From contig OZ234493.1 of the NCBI GenBank assembly GCA_965153455.1, positions 20,326,213 to 20,390,212 on the forward strand: 64,000 bases of DNA. The letters run 5' to 3'. Shown here one piece after another: positions 45,501 through 55,966 of the stretch. The stretch comes from Sphagnum compactum (lineage: Eukaryota; Bryophyta; Sphagnopsida; Sphagnales). The notes below the pieces were generated by a model that was given only the letters and a program-made list of their open reading frames with translations, searched no databases and was not told the DNA's origin. Positions within the stretch are counted from its first letter, which is position 1. Each line of letters begins with the position of its first letter. The position numbers and the translations under genes were made by a program.

Positions 45501-46674
45501 CTCCAAAAGCTTAATTTATCATGGTGTTTCGACTTGAAAGAACTACCTTCATCTATTGACCAATTGAATGCACTCTAAAGCTTAATTTATCATGGTGTTT
45601 CGACTTGAAAGAATTACTTTCATCTATTGGCCAATTGAAGGCACTCCCAATCCTTAATTTGTCAGGGTGTTCTGAGTTGAAAGAACTACCTTCATCTATT
45701 GGCCAATTGAATGCACTCCAAAACCTTGATTTGTTAGGGTGTTGCAAGTTGAAAGAATTACCTTCATCTATTGGCCAATTGGATGCACTCCAAAACCTTG
45801 ATTTATCATTGTGTTCCGAGTTGAAAGAACTACCTTCGTCTATTGGCCAATTGCATACACTCCAAAAGCTTGATTTGTCAGGGTGTTGCACCTTGAAAGA
45901 ACTACCTTCATCTATTGGCCAATTGAATGCACTCCAAAAGCTTGATTTGTCAGGGTGTTCCGAGTTGAAAGAACTACCTTCATCTATTGGCCAATTGAAT
46001 GCACTCCAAAACCTTGATTTGTCAGGGTGTTGCAACTTGAAAGGACTACCTTCATCTATTGACGAATTGAATGCACTCCAAAAGCTTAATTTATCATGGT
46101 GTTTCGACTTGAAAGAACTACCTTCATCTATCGACCAATTGAATGCACTCTAAAGCTTAATTTATCATGGTGTTTCGACTTGAAAGAACTACTTTCATCT
46201 ATTGGCCAATTGAAGGCACTCCCAATCCTTAATTTGTCAGGGTGTTCTGAGTTGAAAGAACTACCTTCATCTATTGGCCAATTGAATGCACTCCAAAACC
46301 TTGATTTGTCAGGGTGTTGCAACTTGAAAGAACTACCTTCATCTATTGGCCAATTGAATGCACTCTAAAACCTTGATTTGAGAGGGTGTTCCGAGTTGAA
46401 AGAATTACCTTCGTCTATTGGCCAATTGAATGTAGTCCAAAAGTTTAATTTGGAAAGGTGTTTCAAGTTGAAAGAACTACCTTCATCTGTTGGCCAATTG
46501 AATGCACTCCAAGACCTTGATTTGAAAGGGTGTTCTGAGTGGAAAGAACTACTTTCATCTATTGGTCAATTGAATGCACTTCAAAAGTTTAATTTGAAAG
46601 GATGGTCGAACTTGAAAGAACTACCTTCATCTATTGACCAATTGAATACACTTCAAAAGTTTGATTTGTATTAG
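39600..46674 (+). pseudogene. Alpha/beta-hydrolase-NB-ARC-LRR (HNL-type) immune receptor, interrupted
   Basis: Exons recognised: 39600-39898 and 40637-41045 (hydrolase), 41546-41698 (hydrolase end), 41867-42925 (NB-ARC) and 43110 onward (LRR); phases agree throughout. The hydrolase is of the SERAC1/DUF676-like type, with FFHGIVFG (oxyanion loop), the nucleophile elbow AYSFGG, VPHFGG and the late His in DANHLTICKP. The NB-ARC has P-loop GMGGIGKTT (41972-41998), kinase-2 VLVVVDDV, GLPL in CGGLPLSLKVLGSF, FLDIACFF and an MHD-like IHEQLRDMG. Hydrolase-NBS-LRR receptors are known from liverworts; intracellular immunity is the expected role. Lesions are a TAA at 40977-40979 inside the hydrolase, and in the LRRs stops at 44553-44555, 45576-45578, 46151-46153, 46366-46368 and 46672-46674. 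The copy is probably a pseudogene, or expressed only as truncated forms. The first exon is unplaced. Confidence 0.9.
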
Positions 46675-47330
46675 TGTTTCAACTTGAAATAACTAACTTC
46701 ATCTATTGGCGAATCGATGTACTCCAAGAACTTGATTTGTCAAGGTGGGCCAAGTTGAAAGAATTACCTTCATCTATTGGCCAATCAATGTACTCGAAAA
46801 ATTTAATTTGTCAAGGTGTGCCAACTTGAAAGAACTACTTTCATCTATTGGTGAATTGAATGCATTTCAAAAGCTTTATTTATAAAACTTTTCCAACTTG
46901 AAAGCATTGTGAAAAAAGTACATTCATGTATGGGTGAATTGAATGCATTCAAAGTGTTTTATTTGTCAAGGTCTTCCAACTTGAAATAAGTATTTTCATC
47001 TATTGGTCAATTGGGTACATTTCAAAAGTTTCATTTGTCAAAGTATTCTAACTTGAAAAAACCATTTTCATCTATTGGTCATTGAATGCACTTGAAAATT
47101 TTGATTTGTGTGAACGTTTCAACTTGCAAAAATTACTTACATGTACATTGGTCAATTAAATGCAGTCCAAAAGTTTTAGTTGTGTGAGCTTAATTTGTAC
47201 AAGCTTGCAGGAATTACTTACGATTATAGTCTGATTTAATGCATTCAAGGAACTTAATTTGTTAAGGTGTTTCAATTTGAAATAATTACCTTCATCTATT
47301 GCCAAGTAAATCACTAATATAAAACCCCTC
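43378..47330 (+). repeat. 72-bp coding minisatellite: about 45 near-identical LRR units plus degenerate tail
   Basis: Each unit encodes 24 residues of consensus LKELPSSIGQLNALQNLDLS followed by about four variable positions such as GCSN. From 43378 to 46674 roughly 45 units follow without interruption and are highly similar at DNA level. Variation is concentrated in the few residues after LDLS (for example GCSN, RCSE, WCYN, KCCN). A larger block is also duplicated: the landmark cactctaaag occurs at 45571 and 46146, 575 bp apart (eight units less one base), with matching neighbours on both sides. From 46680 to about 47330 the repeats decay with stops and indels. Confidence 0.97.
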
Positions 47331-48714
47331 TTTTTCAACCAACCCACCTTTGACTTGACATTATCTTCGACTATGTTTCAATTGTAAGTTTTTGAATCTT
47401 TAAAAACATTATTCACAATTGCCAAGTAAATTGAGTTGCCTACTCTTTTGGTGGACAAATGAAGGCGAATCCCAACTATTTTGGAGTTCATGGAATATTC
47501 TTAGCACCCCCATGGTCTACAATTAAATTGTAGTTGAATTCTAGTCAAGCATCTCGGGGTGGTGTGTCCTATGTTCAACTATTTTGGTCAATTACAAAAA
47601 ATAGTGATGGATGATAGATCACACATGGATAGATGACATTGAGATTGGGATTAATGTTTTTGTTGCAAGTGCACATCGGGACTATCTTTTGACTATAACC
47701 TACAAGTTGAAAGGCAAAAAATGAATGTTGGGCACTTTTGCATACTATGTCGACACCTCAATTGCAAGTGCTACTTAGTAAGCATGACAACAACCATTGT
47801 GCCATGCTCTATAAACATTGGTATATATGCATGGTTCTAGTTTTAAGAAACAAATATTTATTGAGGTTGTCAAAGCCAACAAACCCATAATGATGAAAAT
47901 ATGTTCCTTCTCTTTGAAAGACCCTAATAATTAGATTTTGAAAACTATCAAGTTAATTGATGATTTGTCGAAAACATTCAAATCCTAAGTTCCATGATAG
48001 ATGGTGGGCAAAAATGATTTAGCTTCCAAAACAACATTATTCACATCAGGATGTGACCTTTCACCCAACTCCTTATTAAAAGAAATTTGGCAGTGAGAAA
48101 AGTTTCAAGGTTTAGGGTCTTAAAACATTTCTACATTTAGATGACAATTATAAATTAGTACAATTTAGATCAAATTGTAAACACCTATGGATTGTGAAAA
48201 GGCCCAACCAAGCTCATTATGTAATGACCCCATTTGTTATATTCAATTCAAAAGAAATTGAAATTAGTAAACATCGTCAACAAGCCCATGAAACAACCAA
48301 ACAATATTGTTGTGATATCAAAAAGGGGAATATGCCAACTTAACAACTTTGGAATGCTTGAGGTTTTATAGAAAGGATTTTGACATATTAAAATAAGAAC
48401 AATGCCTACCAATTTTGTAAGAGCCACCAAAAGTTCGGTGTGTCTATTTTGCATTTGTAGACCATCTGCATTCTTAATGCACAAAAAGATGTGGCTTAGG
48501 GTATGAACTCTTCACTAAACAGCCTAGTTGTTTCTTCTCTGTCAACTTCATTTTTAAAGTCCACAACCTCCTACCAAAGCTTTAAACCCGAGAACAATGC
48601 TTCTTTCCACATAAGGGGCATTAATTTTCAAGTCTTGTGATCAAGTGAAAATCCCATTGAGCATGAGCTTTTGCACATTTGCTTTTTCTCCTTTCGCATG
48701 TGCAGTAATATTTG
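47331..48714. other. Intergenic after the LRR array
   Basis: No gene is supported. AT-rich sequence with short frames lies between the last degenerate LRR units and an LTR-like block. Confidence 0.35.
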
Positions 48715-49265
48715 TCACGACCCTAACCTTGGGTTTGTAACCAAGGCAAAGACATGAAAAGGTGCGGGTCGAAAGTGCAACCCAAGAGTCACATTTGCAC
48801 TCCCGGGAGTGTGAGTGAGAATGTGAGGGAATGAACCCACACACTCCCAAGTGGACTCTCACTTTGGGAGTTGGAATCCCTATGGAATCCCGAATTTTCA
48901 AAGAGTGATTTCAAGGGCCAAAATCATTGGATTAAAAATTTCCTTATACCATTGGAAAGTTCTTTAAACTTAAATGTTTAAAATGGGTTCATATGATCCA
49001 TTTGAGTATTTAAAACACAAGTTATGGCCAAAAGAAAGGTCGGGAGTCAAAGTGCCAATTTGACTTCCGACCACTAAAAGTCGGGAATCCCTCTAAAATA
49101 CGTGTGTGCAGGTGGCGTGCCACATATCGTTGGAAAGTTTTTGATGAAAATTATAACTTTTTTTCAGACCTCACATTAATCGAAGGTTTACACAATAAAT
49201 TATCAGCCTCCAAAATGTCGAAGGTCCTAATTTTGAAAATTTCCGGACTTTCAATTCAGGAGCCT
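48715..49265. other. LTR-like sequence, possible solo LTR
   Basis: The block starts tgtcacgaccctaaccttgg, a common style of plant LTR start. It is less AT-rich than its flanks and contains a perfect palindrome cactcccgggagtg (48798-48811) and further related inverted pieces. I could not find a second copy or a target-site duplication in the window, so LTR identity is a guess. Confidence 0.25.
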
Positions 49266-50037
49266 AGGAAAAATGACTTTTGAATGCAACCCATGTGGCT
49301 AATCATAGAGAATATTATAATGAGGAAGGTGGTGGCTTTTCGCAAGTTCGGGCCATGGTGAGTCTTGTGAATCCGTGTATGCTCGTGATTCGTACAAAAA
49401 GGACAGACAATAATAAGTTCACAATTTGTGTAGGAATGCCAACCTTCAAAAGACTTTTAGCAGAATGTAGTATTAAGCCAAAAATTAAACCACAAAAAAT
49501 GAAAACCTTGCACAACTATAAGTTGTCTCATTCATAAGTGCACAAACACCTTAATTTTATTAACTAAAAGATACACAATAAAAGAGCCAAAGATGGGGGC
49601 AAGGTGACCCATTGTTAGGTTGGAGTTGGTAACTAATCTTGCTTACCAAATGAGAGTCTAAACAGGCTATGCAAGATATCACAAATATAAAAGACACAAA
49701 GAAACAAAATAGACACATAGGGAGAGAAAGACCTTGCACCCTATAGAAGGGAAGTACATAACTAGGGGCAGCCCATCACCATGGATTAGAATTGGGGGAA
49801 GACTACAAAATAAAGTATCAGGTCAAACTCAAATGATACGAAGTTGCTAAATTTGGGAAGTAGTTTCTAGACGACTAGTAGGTCATCGAAGCCCCTTGAG
49901 TTAGGTGGAGACATTGGACAACCTTGTTTAGCCGACTGTTTATGTTTCTCCTTTTGCTTCATTCCAAGCTCCTGTTCACGCTCCTCTTTCCACAACCTTT
50001 GATGTTGACTAGAATTCATACTACGGCTTGGTAGCGG
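49266..50037. other. Unassigned region with a short open frame
   Basis: The plus-strand frame 49280-49537 (85 codons; includes NPCMLVIRTKR and VGMPTFKRLLAEC) is not AT-driven and might be a relic of a mobile-element protein. I do not recognise the family. Nothing else was seen. Confidence 0.2.
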
Positions 50038-50679
50038 TTATTGTGTACCATTAATAAGATTTTTCGATTCATTCAACCTCGTTGACGAAATTTCCAAAAG
50101 AGAGGAACAATTGACACTGGGAGAAGGTGCTTTAGTTCCATTGGGTTTCCCAAAACTCACGCTCATCTCACTCTTTTGGTTGCTAATTCCAATTGACCTT
50201 CCACTGAGATTGCCCAATGATTTGCTGGGGTTGTGCGTTTGTTGTTTCACAATAATAGGGTTCAAAGCTCCAATAAAACTCTCTGCAGGCCTAGTTGATG
50301 CATGAATTTTTGAACTTTTCATTGAGGTTTCATAAAGTTCCTCATGGAGTGGTGTCTGGAGCCTTTTGAACTCCAAAGCCTTTTCATCCAAGAAGGCATG
50401 AATCTTGGATTTTTTCAGTTCATCTTCCTCCTACTGTTGTAGAAACCATCCCCTTTCCCCAAGACTATGTTGACATTATGGGGTCCCAATGTTTGCATAA
50501 TCTCCATTAACAACAAGTCTTCCTATAGAAATCCCTCCATTCGCCATCAGATTAAGCCTCCAGTTGTTGCCATCCACAAATGATGGCTCTATCATCGGGT
50601 TATAGCTTTCATTCCAAGTATCATGTTGGATAGAATCGAACCTTACAAAGTCCATTTTTTGGAAGGAAATATAATTCAA
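50038..50679 (-). pseudogene. Unrecognised coding-like frame with two internal stops
   Basis: On the minus strand one frame runs from 50679 to 50038, interrupted only by a TAA near 50475 and a TAG near 50430. The second stop replaces what looks like Gln in a run FLQQ-EEDELKKSK. The composition is that of an ordinary soluble protein: DEKALEFKRLQTPLHEELYE is heptad-like, followed by RPAESFIGALNPIIVKQQ and a Ser/Asn-rich tail. There are no introns in over 600 bp, so it could be a retro-copied gene or a mobile-element protein. No family was recognised. Confidence 0.35.
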
Positions 50680-50947
50680 CCTTTCGTAGTATGTTGAAAG
50701 TTACATAAGCAAAAAATTGGGCATTAAGATTAGTTTGGACACTTGCCTTCACTAGTATTAGTACTATGTTGTCCTTTGACAACTTGAATTACTTGACATT
50801 GGTACCGAATGTTGCAAAATATCAGAGACTGCATTTTGCCCCAAACTATTACCTGCAACCTCCATCACAAGCAAGTGCATAAGGGAAAAAAGACTAAAGT
50901 AAGGACTATGTCCTTTTTGTCCCAAGTGGTATACTTTAAAAGATTTT

Positions 50948-51049
50948 CAACTTGAGAAAAATAGTGGATGCTGTTTCTTTTTGTTGATTTTTTTGGGTTC
51001 TTACTAAAATCAACAAAAAGAAACAGCATCCATTATTTTTCTCAAGTTG
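50948..51049. repeat. Near-perfect 44-bp inverted repeat (hairpin) with short loop
   Basis: The arm 50948-50991 (caacttgagaaaaatagtgg and onward through gttgatttt) is the complement of 51006-51049, with one mismatch and a 14-bp loop. The loop sequence gggttcttacta and its flank recur in inverted form at about 51075-51105, giving a compound cruciform. RNA from either strand would fold into a long stem. Confidence 0.85.
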
Positions 51050-51109
51050 AAATTTTTTGGGTTCTTACCCAATCATTGATTTTAGTAAGAACCCAAAAAA
51101 AAACATCAT

Positions 51110-54100
51110 TGATTTTGTTTAGTAATAGAATTTTAAACATTAAACTCAAAGTAACATGTAAACTCCTTAAGTTTGTTTTCTTGAAGGTGAGAATGCACAA
51201 ACATTTTACAATTTTCACATATGTGAAGACACATCATTCACTAAAACATTTCTTGAAGCAATAAATATCAATTTGTGCAAATAATTACAATTTTTTTGTG
51301 TGATAAAAGCTTAAATGCCTAATATAAATAAAAATATTCAAATATTGTGGAAGAAAAATAGGAATTATATTTGTGGACTATCTCCTTTCATCTCTATGCA
51401 CTTGCATGTTTTCTTAGACTCAAACTAAAATTGAAAATCAAGAATGACCAATGGAATTTTTTTTCATCTCATTTGCTTACAAATATCCATGACAAGATTT
51501 TCCTAAAATATTAAACATGCTCAATGTTCAAGTGCAGTCACACTAATATGGGTCACAACAAGTGTTTAATTTTTCACATTTAGAAGTGGTAATTTAATTT
51601 GGTGTTGAAAATATAAGATTTTTTAATATTGTAAGGTTCATAATATATCTTTGGAACATGTGAATTAATTTGAAAAATATCCGATGAATAATAAACTCTC
51701 AAAAACAATCATTAAGCACTGTAGCATGTGCTTTTTAGCATTATAAGGGCTTATAAATAGACTTCAAAACTTTTGACAATTACATATATTTTGAAATATT
51801 TTACATAAACCTTGACATAATAATATTTTAAAATTTATAAAAATTCTTGATTTTTTAAAAAGACTTTTAAAAGAATATTCTTTAAAATATTCCACTAAAA
51901 GTAGTTTCAAAAGTAGGCGAATGCAGCTTGTGTTATCACATTTGCACCCGTTGAACATTCCAATAGGTTAGATTTTAGAATTGGTGTGAGTATGGTATAT
52001 AACTTTACACCACTTGTTTAAGTAGTAAGTTGCATTGGTCTCATTGTGAGCATCAACAATGGTATGATTGATTCCACAAAATGAAAATATGATCTTGTGT
52101 GTTAGATAAAATGATAATATTTATATCAAACCCTCAAATATGTTCAAAAATCTCAAAATGATTTTGTGTTTTCAAAAATAATAATAACAAGGACATTGTC
52201 ATTCATAATTGAATGAATTTTTTTGTATATTTTGATTTTGTAATCATAGAAAGATATTATCATTAAAAAAAATCCTGAAAAATTAACAATTGAAACTATG
52301 TATTATTTGGTGTTTTTAAAATTAAGTACAGATACAAGTGTGACATGTGCTAGAAATAAAACCACCTTGCATTTCTTTATATGTAGTTTTCCTATGCAAC
52401 TTAGTTGAAACAAAATTCTACCTTCAAAATTACACAATATATTTTTGAATTGTTGTCATTGTTGACTTGTCAAGCCTTAATATCAACATTGGTATTAAGG
52501 AATTACTAGGCTGATATGACCTAAAACAATATCAATCTGACATGGACTTGAAGCAGTACCAAACTTATATTAATTTTCTACTAGTTTTTGTTTCAAGTAC
52601 ATGTTTCAAGCCGGCCAAAAATCAGTTTTAATACCCAATACCAAGGTTGGGTTGGTATAAAAGATGCATTTTTAATATTGTAAATGATTGATATTACTCT
52701 TTAAATTTCATTTACAAGGATGCATTAAAATTTTAAATTATTGTTGAATTGCCCAAAGCTTTTATATTTGAAATTGTCACAACAATTGCATCAAACTAAA
52801 TGAAGCAATCTAAAACGTTCTTACAATGTGTTCCAAAATTAAACAAACACCTTTTAGGTAGTGGATATTTTATAACATATCTAGATGCTGCCAATGAAAA
52901 GTTTGAAAAGTAAATTCTATTTGCATTTTGATTTAGTCCCAATAATGTCTCAATTTCTTTTTTAAAATCATGTTGGAAGACTTGTATGAACAATTAAATT
53001 CATACATATGATCATTTGCAATATATTTCAATTCTACTATAAGGACAAAGAAAAAATTGTATGCATTTTCCAAGTTGCATTTTTAATATTATAAGTGATT
53101 CGTTTTATTTTTCAAATTTCATATACAATGATGCATCAAATTATTATTAAATTGCTCAAAGCTTTATATTTGTATTACCACAATAATTGCATAAGACTAA
53201 ATAAAACATACTTAAAAACTATTTCATTACTTTACACTAACCGTCTACATGGACATGAAAAGGCACATGTTATTATGCTTTTCATGATTATTAAAAAAAG
53301 GTGTTGAAACAATAATTATTTTGAAAAATATTTTTTTGAGTCACATACATATATGTATATGTGAACCACTTGAAGCCATAGACTTTGGATAAATCCAGAG
53401 AACAAAATTGGTAAAATCAAATGTTTAGAATAGGTTTTTAGTGAAAAATATTATCTACAATAAAATAACAATAAATGTAACCAAAAGTTTTTGGAACAAA
53501 AAATCAACTTAATTAGCATGTGCTTGAAAACTTAATGTGAACTAACCCACCTACATGGATATGAAAAGGCACATAAACATTTGCCTTTTCACACCAATGT
53601 TATCTATATTAAATTAGTTTATTAACCTACCTCTTTCAAGCCTGGAGGATGGAGCTCAATGTAGGCTTTAGAAGAAGCAAATGCATCCAATTGTTTGGCA
53701 TCTTTTGAAGACTGTTGTGGGGAAGTTGAAGTGCAACAACAATTATGTGTTTCTGGAGCTTTAGTAAGGTGCAATTTTTGCAGAGAAAAATTGTTACTTT
53801 GATGGGTGGTTCAACTAGTGCAGCTTCATGCATGGGTGTTGAGTCCAGAGTTGATCATGCTGCAGTGGTATTGAGCAATAGCTACAAGCATTGGGGGAGT
53901 GATCATCGACGTTGTCTCCATGTTCGAGCACCACGATTGTGGGCAACAAAGTGTGTTGTCCAGTTTCATTATTTTAAGATTGATAACCTCATCATCAGAT
54001 TCTTATGAAATGCAAGAATTGAGCAAGGGGTCTGTAGTTTCCTTCAAACAAATTCAATGTTGCTCCCATGCTCATTTTGTAGACTGAATTGTGCAGGGAT

Positions 54101-54427
54101 GGTGTTGCTCAAGTTCCTTCAATATTTAGTAGTTCTCAAAAGAGGAATATGAGCATTTGTACAAAGGTGACATCAATTGGGTTGCTAGGAGTGATTGTCT
54201 TTGGGAGCACTTGTCTCTATGATAACTTCCTTATTTTCCAACAATGTAGCAGGTAGCTACAAACATGTACAATTTCTATTGCATTTATTCATACCTTTCT
54301 TCATTGCTTAGCTCCATTTTCTACATCTCACTAACATTCTTCAACATTTTGTCATTGATCCTAATGTGTAGCAATGCATGATCTATTGCCATTTTTCATG
54401 CCTTGATTAATTCTTGTACACATGCAG
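51110..54427. other. AT-rich intergenic with a diverged direct duplication
   Basis: No gene is supported up to the COA1-like exon. Segments at about 52665-52810 and 53078-53215 are diverged direct copies (shared order: ttaatatt, gatgcat, attgctcaaagctt, acaataattgcat). The phrase ctacatggacatgaaaaggcacat recurs with small changes near 53243 and 53550. The stretch 53640-54420 is less AT-rich and may hold upstream exons of the COA1-like gene, but none could be fixed. Confidence 0.4.
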
Positions 54428-55128
54428 GAAAGCATTAGAGAAAGCTGCACATGATACTCAGCTGAAGAAGATTCTAGGAGAAAACATTGAAATCGGAGAT
54501 TGGTACGAATCCACCATAGGTGTTGACCATGAAGGGCACTCTGCTTATTGTAACTTCCCTGTCAAGGGTAGCTTAAGCAATGCAAATATCCATCTTCGGG
54601 CTGTCAGGTTTGAAGGTAGATACTTTTCTCTCCTCATATATTGCAATCAGCAGCCAAATCCCCCCCCCAATTGAGAAGAAGGAAACTTTTTGCCAAACGA
54701 TCATGTGAATTGTTACAACATTTCTGCAATTGCAAAAGTTGCAAAAATGTTGAAGTACTAGAATTGAAGCTAATCGATACATATTTCTATGAACATTGTG
54801 ATACCTAGGGCTCTTTTTGGCACAACAATTAGGGTTTCAAGGTTTCACATAAGTGTAAGCAAAGAATTGCACTTCCAAGAGTTTCCATGGTTGAAATCTT
54901 TGCTTATGCCTTGAACTCTAAAGAATCCATAACTACAATTCATTAAGTTTTGAACCCTTTTTCCCCCTTCTTTCAGATAGAAGAGATTCTTATTTTGAAT
55001 GGCCGGGCTCCGGAAGATGGGAGTTGGTGGTGCTGGAGGCTTTAGTACATCCGGGTCCAAGTGAATCAGCTCAATGCCCCAGGCGCATTGATCTACATGC
55101 AACTGAAATCATACATCCAAAGTGGTAG
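54428..55128 (+). CDS. COA1/TIM21-like organelle protein, last two exons
   Basis: Two exons, 54428-54615 and 54977-55128, join in phase (GT-AG, 361-bp intron) and encode 111 residues ending HPKW and TAG. The first reads KALEKAAHDTQLKKILGENI, GDWYESTIG, CNFPVKGSLSNANIHLRAVR; the second reads FEWPGSGRWELVVLEALVHP. This follows the Coa1/Tim21-like pattern: a helix ending in LG-PI, then a four-strand sheet with FPV-GP---A-----A, then W----LEALV. The family comprises inner-membrane proteins of cytochrome-oxidase assembly or protein import in mitochondria. The upstream part with targeting signal and membrane span was not found, so the gene is listed as partial. The exact subfamily is uncertain. Confidence 0.6.
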
Positions 55129-55966
55129 GTACTTAATTTCAACTGCACCCACTGCCCATTTCCAAAGAAAACTCAATCAATCAACAACCACATGTACAAC
55201 CCCTATCTAAGAAAATGGAATTTCAGTACACCTAGATTGTTGTCATGAAGACTTTGAATTCTAAAATCAATGCAGAATGGAACTCACAACAATGCTCAAG
55301 GTGCAAAGTGGGAGAAGCTATGGAGAAGGCTAGCTTCTGCTTTTCATTCCATGGAGTTGTTGATGCACCATACTCACCAATGTCATTCTTGTGGTCTACT
55401 TACAAGTTTTAATGCAAGCTGCTAGGGTGCAAATTTAAATTGTAGATGGGAAGCTGTGTAAAACTACTTTCATGTTCCATCAAAATCTCCAACCAAAACC
55501 CAATCCAAATTTGTGTAACTTAATCCCAGAATTCTCAAAACCTAGTTCGAATAAGTTATCTTGTGACCCAAAAATTAATACATGAGATCAAGAAATAAAT
55601 GAACAAGAAACAGGCGTGACTGAAAAGGTAATACATGTAACAATCAAATGTAAAGAAAATTTCAAAACCAAAATTTCAAGTGTTACAAAAAATATTCAAT
55701 GCTGAAACAAAATCTGACCAAGGAAAACAAAATAAAATAGATGTCTGATTAAAAAGTTCATATAGTGTTTAAGAAAAGAACTAAAAACAGGATTCAAATA
55801 TGAAATTGCAAACTATTTACAAGCCAAGAAGAAAACCCAAAAGTTATGCTCAAAGTGAGCAAAAAAGGAAAAGAAAAAAAGTACAACATTGCCAGGTTCA
55901 AAATCAGTTGTTGTATGTTTTTCAGGGTCGTAAAGCACTGCCTGGATTTTTCCTTTGTATTTTCAG
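55129..55966. other. Intergenic, no gene seen
   Basis: AT-rich sequence following the COA1-like stop codon, containing its likely 3' untranslated region. No motif or repeat was noticed. Confidence 0.35.

Noticed and set aside
43631-46322. Long minus-strand and alternative-frame ORFs across the LRR array (repeats of FWSAFNWPIDEGSSF and similar)
   Set aside because: The repeat period of 72 bp is divisible by three, so any frame open in one unit is open in all. The plus-strand LRR frame explains the sequence; the others are shadows.
48641-48901. 86-codon minus-strand ORF with SHSHSHS run
   Set aside because: It falls within a palindrome-rich, LTR-like block; the Ser/His run comes from a gtgagtgagaatg-type repeat, not a protein motif.
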